Source: Thelephora terrestris
Taxonomy: Eukaryota > Basidiomycota > Agaricomycetes > Thelephorales > Thelephoraceae
Length of the DNA stretch: 64,000 nt
Direction of reading: 5' to 3'
Assembly (NCBI GenBank): GCA_015956445.1
Contig: WIUZ02000011.1
Coordinates: forward strand, 682,001 to 746,000
This document shows positions 55,121 through 64,000 of this stretch, piece by piece; positions within the stretch are counted from its first letter, which is position 1; each line of letters opens with the position of its first letter. Under the pieces are notes generated by a model. It did no database searches, was not told the origin of the DNA, and worked only from the letters and a program-made list of their open reading frames with translations. The translations under genes were made by a program, and so were the position numbers.

Positions 55121-55532
55121 CCGGGTACTCCCCCTGCAGCGAAGTGATGCTCGGTCTCAGGCGGAAGAGAACGCAACCTATCACTGCCTCATTGTTCGCG
55201 CAAGTTATCGATTGATGAATTAACCAATACATATTATAGAAGCGCATTCCTACGCCCTATCCTTGCGCTAGCTACTGTCATTTATGGGGTGTCAAATAGA
55301 CGGTGATTAGTATGAGTAAGGAAGCCGGACGCGTACAATTAACTAGGGTCAACGTTGCCCCCAACGAACGCCTTACGATTAGGAACTAAATGTTCACGTC
55401 GGACACCCTTTTATCCAGAGATTGCATCAAGTGCCGTCACGGACCATGTGTATTTAGATGTACTTATTACGAGCCAGTAATGTATGGGAGCATGATGGGT
55501 GAAAGTCAAACGGAGCACGGGGGTGGCGGCGG
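55121..55532. other. Convergent intergenic region GSH1/PRP5
   Basis: Both 3' untranslated regions should lie here. No other feature seen. Confidence 0.5.
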
Positions 55533-58500
55533 CTAGATAACGCTGTAGCGACCGGGTGCGGTGGGGTTGCGCATCTCCGCTTGTAAAGCGGCAGCAGAGG
55601 CCTCGAACAACAGACGTTTGATCTCTCGAACAGCTTGTTCGACCTATCAAATGAAGACAGATCAGAAGAAACTTGCGGAAATAGGGCCAATGACTTACAC
55701 GCCACTCTTCGTTCGACTCTACCAATAGGTGGAGCTTCGGCGGATCTTCCAGACCAGATGGCTCTTTGCCAGGCTCGTAAAAGATACCTGCGGAAGTTGA
55801 TGTCAACAATTGTTCGCGGTTAGGGACTCTGAATCCACAACACACCTTTGTTGGTGACCGAAGCCCCTGTAATTTCGATGAGGTTCACCATCGTCTCCTT
55901 GTTGGTGACACGCCACCTCGCCTTCTGAGGATAATCGTTAATTGGGATGATCGCGTGATACTCCGAAACATCGCCGGTGACCTGCGGCCGGGCCGGTGCG
56001 TTCTCCGCTGCCTGGATCTGAGACTGAAGGACGAATTTCTGCGCGCGAAGTTGGGCGTTTAATTTTGCTATGACGGTCGTAGCCTGTTTGTAAGCCGGGG
56101 TATCCTTTCCAGCGCGGGCAGCAGCTTCTTCCGCCTCCTTTATGCTCTTCTGCAATTTCTCTTCCTCCTTCGCAAGGGCGAGTTTTCGAGCGGCGAGTGC
56201 AGCGCCACTGACGCCGAGAGAACCCTTGGAGGAGTCAGGAGCTGGTCCACGTCTGACTTCGACCTTGAAGTTGGTTAACATGTCACCTCCACCACCAGTG
56301 GTGGTTGTGGGTGTGGCGGTGGCGGTGGGAGGAGCACCTTCCGCGGGGGCGTCAGTCTTCTCCTCCTTATCCTCCTCACCATAAGCTTTGCGTTCAGCCT
56401 TATCACGAGCTTCTCTTTCTTTATCGAGTCGGTCAAGACCTTTTCCGCCGAATCCGGAGCCAGCAGCCTGTGCCTTCCCAGTTTTAACCTTCTCCAAGAA
56501 ACCTGTGCATGGATTCGGTGAGCATCACGCCCAAAAGGTAGACGAACAGGGTGACGAACCATTCGCAAGATCTTCCAAGTCTTTAGGAACGTTAGCATTA
56601 CTTGCTTTCAAAGCACGATAGAGATCGACCGAATATCTATCCTGGTCCTCCGTGATGAATGTGACGCAAGTGCCCTTGTTTCCAGCCCTTCCAGTACGAC
56701 CAGCCCGATGAACGTAGTCTTCCATGTGATTTGGGGCGTCGTAATTGATGACAAGCTTCAACTGTTTGACATCTAAACCTCGAGCAGCAACGGAAGTGGC
56801 GATGACAATGGGAACGACACCCGACTTAAAGTCCGTAATAGTCTGGTCCCGGTCAATCTGATCCTTCCCTCCGTGGAGGGACATACAGAGGTAACCTTTC
56901 CGCATGAGTTCCCGTAGCAGGCTATCCGCCGCTTCCTGCCTGTCAACGAAGATCAATGTGCGCGCCTCAGCGTCTTCGTTGTACATCTGACCTAGGATCT
57001 CAAGTAGCCGGTTGAACTTGGTATCCTCCGCCCGGACCTCGACGATCTGGTCAATTTCCGGTGCAACGACCGAACGACCACCGACGGTGATCTCTAGCGG
57101 CTTCCTGAGTATCTTCCTAGCTAACGAGTCCATTTGCTTGGGGAACGTGGCGGAGAAGAGGACGGTTTGGCGATCAGGTCGGATGTTATTGACGATTTTC
57201 ATGACTTGAGGTTCGAAGCCCATATCAAACATCCGATCCGCTTCATCGAGGACAAGGTACGTGGCGCGTTTGAGGTTGGTGACACGGCCGGAGTTTGCTG
57301 TCAGCAAGTCAATCATGCGCCCGGGAGTGCAAACAACGATTTCCGCTCCCTTCTTCATCTCGGCAATCTGATCCTTGATGGGGGAACCTCCATACGCACA
57401 GACAGCCTGTCGAATAACCTGTGAGTTTGCGTAGCAAGGTAAGAATAGGTAATGGCGCACCCTGAGATTGAGAACTTTCAGGAAAGGCTTACACTCCCTA
57501 TGAATCTGAGTGGCCAACTCTCGAGTAGGGGTCATGACAACGGCCATGGGACCTTCCATCTGTTCCAAAGGGCGTTGGTCTTTGATATGTCGGAAGAGTG
57601 GAAGCAAGAAAGCGACGGTCTTTCCCGAGCCCGTCTTAGCCACACCGATTACATCACGGCCAGACATGATGGCAGGGATGGCCTGGGCTTGAATCGGCGT
57701 AGGCGCAGTCCAACCATGTTTTTTAATGACGTCGAGGCTAGGCGAGGGGTGTTTGAGACGTGGTGAAAATGCAAGTGTGAAAGTTTACGCACCAGCTAGC
57801 AGGCAATCCAAAGTGACTCCACTTTGCAACAGGCCGAGGGCAATCTACGCCCCGGATTTTGATTCCATCCAACTCTAGGCGCAGCAAGTCGGCTTCTTCG
57901 TCGGTCATCTGGGCGACGTCTGGCGGTGGTGCATAGAACTCTTTTCGGAATGGCTCGTAGGAAAGCTTAGTGTGATCAACAGTAGCGAGCTCCTTCTTCT
58001 TGACTTTCTTCACGGCAAGAGCCATGATCTCCTCAGCATTGAGATTTGTGGCGTCCAACTCATTTTCCACCGGAGCGCCAGAAACCTCGTCGGCATCGTC
58101 GTTAGCTGGATCATCGAGCCGGGCGCGTCCGTTGAAGTTAGAGCCGTGCTTCTTCAGGTCCTCTTGAGTGACTTTCTTAACTTCCTCCTTTACACCGGTC
58201 ATGAAAGCATCTAGCGGGTCGAGTTCGTCCTCGTCTACTTTCATGCTTTCCTGAAGTTGTTCCTCATCTTCGTCGTCATCGTCAGCTTCTAGATTGCCTA
58301 TGGCCTGGGAGTCGATAGTCATGTCGACCTCGGGCATGTCACCAAACTTGACAGCTTGATATTTGGTCTCTACAGAGTCCTCCATAACGGTCTTCTTGAG
58401 GACGTCGGGCTTGATTGGCAAGCCCTTGAGACCTAAGCCACCAAAGGCTGACCGATTTAGCTGACCGCTCTTAGTTGCAGCAGTGTTGTCTGTCAAAGAA

Positions 58501-59064
58501 GATCAAGTGTTGTGAAATCATACAGATGCTTGTAGGACGAAGAATGTACATACCTGGAGCCGTTTTTCCCGCCAATGCCATCGCCTTGGCCTTAGCTTCT
58601 CCGAGGGCCTTTTTCGCCTCTCTTTCTTTTTTCCAAGCTTCGAGTTTCGCCTTCTTAGCCCTCAGTTTCTCATCTTCTACAGGAGGAGTTCCGTTATCCG
58701 CCCCCTTCTCAGGCGGTGCGGGAGTCGGGATGTTGGTAGTAGGGGAAGGAGGAGGTCGGTCTCGACGGTCTCGCGAACGGGAGCGGCGACGGTCACGGTC
58801 GTCCCTTCTATCCTCTCGATGGCTATCCCGTCGTTTGTCATCCCGGAATCTGTCTTCTCTGTGCCTATCTCTGTCGCGATACCCGTCTCTTTCTCTATCT
58901 CTGTCCCGGTCGCGGGGTCTATCTCTGTCACGGTCATCGTCGTATCTTGACCTGGAAGGCCTTTGGGATGACCTTCTGGTCGGCGAAGGAGACCTAGAAG
59001 AGCGATGTGGTCTTACCCTTTTGTTTGGTGCGTCTGGGGAATAAGATCTATCCCGGCGAGCCAT
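55533..59064 (-). CDS. PRP5: PRP5, DEAD-box RNA helicase of the U2 snRNP
   Basis: ATPase that remodels U2 snRNP during pre-spliceosome assembly and proofreads the branch site (DDX46 in animals). The N-terminus is a long Arg/Asp/Ser (RD/RS) tract after [20 protein letters not shown]. Then the acidic [17 protein letters not shown] region, typical of PRP5, and [18 protein letters not shown] with the Q motif [17 protein letters not shown] motifs: [49 protein letters not shown] and [13 protein letters not shown]. The C-terminal region includes a glycine-rich segment and [20 protein letters not shown], stop at 55533-55535. Several introns. Divergent from the PI31-like gene, 96 bp between starts. 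Confidence 0.95.
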
Positions 59065-59160
59065 GGTGTCGGGGAGTGTGCGGTGGTGTTGGCGAAGGGG
59101 AGAATGAAAGTGCCCGCGGTTTTCTCACGATCGCCACTTCTTGTAACTTACGCTCCAGTC

Positions 59161-60303
59161 ATGTCTGCAGATCCATTGGACCCTGCTGTTCTGACGGGTC
59201 GCCTTCCGAGTTTGTTGCCAGCATCAGCGAAGAAACTGAACTCAGCTCAAGATGCACTCGCTACGCTCCTGCATACGGCGATGACAGAGCTTGACTTCCG
59301 CCTCATCGCGGTCGACGAAAACTCTCCTCCCAATCCAGACCTGAACAACGTTCTGCCCGAGGATTGGGCCAAGAGTGGACCTGGTAACTACGCCTTTCGT
59401 TACAGGCATGACCAAAGTAGTTTGGAGTTCTTGCTCAAGGTGTCTAAGCTGGGAAATCGTACGTTGTTCTACGCCATCGCACTCGAGGTGCGTCGCCTCC
59501 TCCACCTTGCCCGCCGTAGTTATCTAATTAGAGCGGTGCAGGACGACAAAACTGCTTCTCTTGATGTTTCAACGAACGACTTTACCTCTTCTTCATTCTT
59601 TCCTCATGAGGTCGGCACTGCGCCCCTAGTCCACGGATTCATTTCCTCCAATCGGATCGCGGATCTCATATCCCAGTTCAAGCTGAAGATTGTTTCGCGC
59701 ATTTTGCCCGCATTACGCAAAGAGGGATATGTGGAACAGTCTGAAGCCGCTTCGACTAGCGAGCGCGCAGCCGCGGCACAACCACCTCCAGATAATCAGC
59801 CTAGTGCTCGTTCGCGAACTGAGAATCCCCCATATCCGCCAGATTATCCCGGTCCTTATCCCTACAATCCCCACATACCGCCAGAGAATCCGCTTTCGAT
59901 CGGACGCCGTGATCTTGATCCGATTCCGATGAATCCGTTCTCACCACCGTCCCTGTTTCCTTCCAGCAATAGAGCCGACGGTATGTTCGTGGGACCAGAC
60001 CACCCCATATTTGGTGATCGCAGGCCCGGCGGTGAGGATGGGTTGCGTGGGCCCTGGGGCGGGGATGGCTTCTTGCCACCAATGGGAGCGCCTCCCCGTG
60101 CCAGGTTTGATCCAGTTGGGCCCGGTCCTTTCCCAGGCAGTGGCAGAGGTAGAGGTGGTCCGCCACACTTCCCTGGACGCGGAAACATGTTTGGCCCAGA
60201 CAACGACGAGTTCATGCCTCCAGTAAGTGGCCTACTCACCCGTTTCTGGGGATTTTAATTCTGACTTTTGACCATTTCAACTTAGGGTAATATGTACATG
60301 TAA
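59161..60303 (+). CDS. PI31-like proteasome regulator
   Basis: Member of the PI31/PSMF1 family, which binds the 20S proteasome. The N-terminal FP-type domain is SAQDALATLLHTAMTELDFR, GNYAFRYRHDQSSLEFLLKV, LFYAIALE, VHGFISSNRIADLISQFKLK. The C-terminal half is the expected Pro/Gly-rich, disordered tail with PLSIGRRDLDPIPMNPFSPP, GMFVGPDHPIFGDRR and GRGRGGPPHFPGRGNMFGPD. Introns at 59488-59541 (54 bp, in frame, no stop) and about 60223-60285 (the last exon encodes only GNMYM). The frame is open upstream to 59005, but MSADPLDP at 59161 is the first ATG outside the PRP5 gene. Confidence 0.85.
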
Positions 60304-60469
60304 AACGACACGGTGAACGGTCGCTTTGAGAGGAATTTTCCTTGTGTAGTTTTTGTAACGCTGTAACCCTAAATGTATACTCGGTTTGATTGAGTCATCA
60401 AAACCTAACCCCAGTCGTCGAGACGCAGGGGCGGCCATGGCCGTGGCATCGGATGCATTACCTCCCGAA

Positions 60470-60480
60470 AGGTATAAAAG
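60470..60480 (+). promoter_or_regulatory. TATA box of the 60543 gene
   Basis: GGTATAAAAGG, about 65 bp before the start codon; the clearest core promoter element next to a host gene in this window. Confidence 0.6.
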
Positions 60481-60542
60481 GAGCCATAGTCCTTGTCACT
60501 CCCAACGAATCATTCGCCCTACCCTTCTCGCTTTATCCCACC

Positions 60543-61588
60543 ATGTCTCCCGACAGACGAACGTCACAGAGTGCTGCCAGAAGGATGTCCACCGACACCC
60601 TCCCTGGTTTCCTCAGACCAGCGAGACCGAAGCAAAAACCAATCAGCGAACTCACCGTCCGCGAACTCAACGATCAACACAACACCAACACCCGAATCCT
60701 GGCATCACCGTGAGTCTGCGCGGAGGAGGCATCCCCTCCGACTCGACCATCGTCGGCATATATCCCGATAGCTAACCTTCCCCACTCTTGCCGTTATCTA
60801 GGACCGCATCGACTTCTGGTTCCGTCGAACGGATAACCGCCCAACAGCACGCAATCGAGGAACGTCTGACTGAACTCAAGGACCAACAGAACATCGAGAA
60901 CATTCGAGTCGGCGTCGAGAACGCATCTATCACCGCAGACGAAAACATGAACATTGACGTCGAATATTCATACCCGAAGCCCATCGGAGCCAAGCAGCGG
61001 GCGCTAATGCGATATGTGAGTCTTGCGCATGTTTCACACTTTGTGACCTTGCCCCGCAGCATCTATTGTCTTATATGCGCTGTCTGACCTCCGGGTTATT
61101 GTTTGATCTTATTAAGGGTTCTAAACTCGCCGGCTCGAACGGTTCCAGCGGATTGACCTTCGAAGAAGCCGTGCGGATAGAGCAGGAGGCCCATGCACAG
61201 GACAAGCTCCGACGCCAACAGCAAGAAGAACGCCGGCGCAAGCAAGGTCTCTCACTCAAGGGCGAGAAGCTTTCCAAACAAGAGATGGAACTCCGGATGT
61301 GGGCCTTCATGTGCGTTCCCGTTTCTCGACATCGTTGATACCTGGACACCAACTCACAACATCTTATCCAGGAACCACAAACCCTCAGAGTCGGACATGG
61401 AGGGCGACTCAGATTCTGACGAAGATGATGATCCCGCAAACTGGTTCCACGATGAAGAAGACGGCGGCATCAAGGGCCAACAGATCGTTGAACCTGACGT
61501 TGAGGATTATACCAGCGTCATCCGTATCGACGAGAGAAAGGCCTACGCTGGTTACAGCACCTTCTACGAACCTAGGGACGGGGACTGA
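60543..61588 (+). CDS. Small acidic conserved protein with coiled coil, function unknown
   Basis: Four exons: MSPDRRTSQSAARRMSTDTL with ISELTVRELNDQHNTNTRIL, then TASTSGSVERITAQQHAIEE and RLTELKDQQ, then FEEAVRIEQEAHAQDKLRRQ with a Lys/Arg/Gln-rich helix, then an acidic end DSDSDEDDDPANWFHDEEDG to TFYEPRDGD-stop at 61588. The first part (LxxREL..N..ILxSP) recalls the fungal DUF5315 region, from memory only. A TATA box (GGTATAAAAGG, 60470-60480) lies about 65 bp upstream of the ATG and supports this start. Confidence 0.7.
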
Positions 61589-61956
61589 TTGACCACACTG
61601 CGGATACAGGACCAACTCACACCATTGATTCTCTCTTGCCGATCGATTGGAGGCAGGCAGCCCGCCGAGGTATGAGCGGGCAGCAAACACACGAGGTTAA
61701 GTCGAGTGCTGAGTGATGAACTGGGGATGTATGAATAATCTGAAACTGTATCATAGTACTATTGTGGCTCCACTAGTCAGTTGCTTAATATCAGGTGTAC
61801 CAGAAGTCGAGAAATAATCAAAATTGCGGATGACGAACAACCACAACCACCGAAAGGCGGAAGAGGATCCGACAATCACCCGCTAATGAGTATCATATGT
61901 CGTCATAATCATGAATAAAAAAGGCTGAAGATCTAGATGAATTTAGGCGACACGTC

Positions 61957-64000
61957 TTAGCGAGCGTGTACTGGGCAATTTCGCCCACGTTGCAGCCACG
62001 ATGACAAACACACTAGAAGGGAAAAGGTGGCCAAGTCAATACACGCGGGTTCTGTTCGCTGAAGACCGCTCCGATGATCGGTCTGTGAAGCGAGTGTTGA
62101 TCTCACCGTTGTGGAAGCTGCACAAACAGCTCAAGCGTGCGATCATCGACCCTTCCTTAAATTCCTCCAAACAGATTACGCCTGTGAATGATGCACCGTC
62201 AGCAGGATGCCGAATTACGGACGTCAATCAACTCACATTCAACACCGATGAGAGTGCTTTCCTGAGGAAGCCTGTACACGAGGTACCTCGCAGACTGCGT
62301 CGAGGTGCCCGCACCACCTTCTAAACACTGCTTGACGTGAAGTTCTTGCACTGAAGGGGGTCCCAGATCCTCCAGGTTCTCGTTACAGACCGGGCACTCT
62401 GCAAGGTCGCTTAGCTGAGAGCTAGATTGTTGCCTTCTCGTGGGCGAAGGGACCGACAACCTCTCCTGAGCGATGACAATGCGCTCCAGAGAAGTCGACC
62501 TCTGCATAACCGTAGGAACAGTGGCATTTAGTTCCTCGTAGCATGATACGCAGACTCGGTGAGACACCGCGGCGTGTGTTGGCGGGATGGGAACAGCCGG
62601 GTCATGAATGACACTGGATGGATCCAACAATGCCCTCTGGGAGGAACACCTATCACAAAATATCCTGCCGCATCGCCGGCAATGCTGAGCGGCATCAGAG
62701 GTGGGCCCACGACGATACCATCAATCAGAACTTACGTGCTAAAACAGAATCTGATCAATAACTCTCCAAGATGGGAAAGAAACGCTACTCACTCTGCGAT
62801 TCAAGAAATTGAACCTTCTCCGACACTCCCTGCAGTCCCTGACCGATTCATCCCGTTCCCACGTAGCATGTACGGAATGAGGGGTTGGGGGAGTCCACCT
62901 CGGTGTTACGACTTTCTGCGGTACCTCGTGCGTCGGCACACGGAACTCAGGAGCTTGGGACAAATGTGGCGTAAGATCGGTTGGCCCCCTAGAAACAGGG
63001 GATCGAGTGAAATAATCCATGCTTTGCGTTCGTTGGGAACTCATGGAAGGGGCGGAGTCGACAGAATCTGCGCCGGCGTAGTGGAAGGACCCTTCAGACT
63101 CTGAATCATATTCCACCTCCTCGTCTGCACCGCATTTTTCAGTTTACCGCCCACGGGGTTCAGGGTAGGCCCAAATGGCTGAGCTCACCATTTCCGGATA
63201 TCAGCAACCCCTGTGCCCCCGCAGCCATCCTTCTTCGTTCTAGCTCGCGGATATATGCGTTCAGGAGCACCTCGGCTTGAGTTTTCCTTTCAACATCCTC
63301 ATCACCTGTGATCGGCAACGTTAGTCGGCTAAGCTTTGGGTGAATGGACAACGCACTCAAGATTCCTTGCCTCAATTCAGTAGTGGCCCGTACTAATTTG
63401 GCAATGGCACGCCTCGCCTCAACAGCGCTAATCAACTCTATTGGAGTTTCTGCACTGTTCCCGGCGTGGTAACGCGCCCGAGCAACATAGTCTTGCGCTG
63501 ATGAGAGTCCAGTGCTAGGCATAGTAGATAACTCCTGGCCACTCTCCTCGTTATCCTCATTTACAGAAGGTTCCATGAATGGAACAAGGTGTCCGTCAGC
63601 AGTGAAGTGATACATTTTGCCATCAGGTTCGAGGAAAGGCAAGGGTGGAATGTCCAACCTGCGGCGCATGACACGCACCCACCGCCTGCGTCGAATCCAT
63701 GATTGAGCAGTAACCGAGGTTGAGCGAGAACCTGATGGCCGATTGGCGCTCTGACCGCTGAGACCAACTGCTACAGCTCCGGCACCAGTCATTAAACGTT
63801 GAAGTTGCGGAGGTTGATCTGCAACCCATTCCTCGTCAGGGCTATCGGATGAACTCGAGTATTGCCAACCGTCCTCAGCATCTGCGTTCGGATGGGTAAC
63901 ATCCAAAGTCCAGTCAGACCTATAACGTTTACTTGAGTTAGATACCAAGCGGAGAAAAGATGACAAAGCTCACAGCCAGAAATGGCTTCTTTCTGCACCC
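61957..64000 (-). CDS. DysF - FYVE - RING protein (5' end outside window)
   Basis: One spliced gene, cut by the right edge. An exon fragment 64000-63974 joins across a 42-bp intron (63932-63973, CTAAC branch) to KRYRSDWTLDVTHPNADAED and GWQY, with SWIRRRRWVRVMRRRLDIPP: a DysF/peroxin-type region as in fungal Mug65/Pex30-like proteins. The frame then splices at 63125-63188 (64 bp) from LISGN into DEEVEYDSESEG. Next is a FYVE finger (CRECRRRFNFLNRRHCRRCG with RIFCDRCS, split by an intron). A Ser-rich linker with a CPVC pair follows, then a C-terminal RING (CVICLEEF, CLCSFH, CLSSWLQRG, CPVH) to TAA at 61957-61959. FYVE binds PI3P on endosomes. The FYVE-RING half resembles yeast Pib1, an endosomal E3 ligase. 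An endosome or vacuole membrane role is inferred. Confidence 0.82.

Noticed and set aside
62001-62324. 107-codon plus-strand open frame
   Set aside because: It lies antisense over the RING exons of the DysF-FYVE-RING gene, which have clear zinc ligands and splice sites.
61957-63116. Separate Pib1-like FYVE-RING gene
   Set aside because: No ATG at the start, about 40 bp to the upstream frame, and an in-phase intron joins it to the DysF exon. Merged into one gene.

Overview
This is nuclear DNA of a filamentous basidiomycete, most likely an Agaricomycete. Genes are dense and broken by many short introns (about 42-75 bp, GTRNGT donors, CTNAC/CTAAC branch sites, CAG/TAG acceptors). Conserved eukaryotic housekeeping proteins are easy to recognise. 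The accessory families are basidiomycete ones: DUF6535 membrane proteins, a Plavaka-type transposon, a RepHel Helitron and F-box/LRR proteins. I saw no bacterial operons, CRISPR array, rRNA or tRNA gene.

Layout. (1) 1-11.4 kb is a conserved housekeeping block: CTU1/NCS6 (tRNA thiolation, cut by the left edge), NOP9 (18S rRNA maturation), PRP31 (U4/U6 snRNP) and NUP120 (nuclear pore). (2) 12-31.6 kb is a transposon island. It holds the 3' half of a DUF6535 gene cut off at the end of a 6.0-kb Plavaka (CACTA-superfamily) element with both terminal inverted repeats and two divergent genes, then an unknown small gene, an LTR-like block, and a RepHel Helitron. The Helitron carries two nested insertions, a 1.4-kb solo LTR and a 501-bp fold-back element, each with a target-site duplication. 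A repeat-rich strip follows. (3) 31.7-34.5 kb is a complete DUF6535 membrane-protein gene, paralogous to the broken one. (4) 35.6-42 kb is a compact gene run: a gamma-glutamylcyclotransferase-like enzyme, a tiny five-exon DUF1748 gene, OST2/DAD1, mitochondrial ribosomal protein mS42, a MYND protein and ISU1 (Fe-S scaffold). (5) 42-64 kb holds two F-box-type genes, a bHLH-like gene, EAF3/MRG15, GSH1, PRP5, a PI31-like proteasome regulator, a small acidic hypothetical protein and, at the right edge, a gene whose exons join a DysF region to FYVE and RING fingers.

Functional threads. PRP31 and PRP5 both act in the spliceosome. NOP9 and CTU1 act in rRNA and tRNA biogenesis, and mS42 in mitochondrial translation. 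CTU1 depends on sulfur made available by mitochondrial Fe-S chemistry, of which ISU1 is the scaffold. GSH1 makes gamma-glutamylcysteine, and the cyclotransferase-like protein belongs to the family that breaks down gamma-glutamyl compounds. This looks like ordinary neighbourhood mixing, not a cluster. Several pairs are divergent with under 160 bp between start codons (PRP31/NUP120, OST2/mS42, PRP5/PI31), so they probably share promoters.

Exon boundaries were inferred by eye from splice signals, frame and protein-family similarity. Identifications rest on remembered family features; no database search was run.
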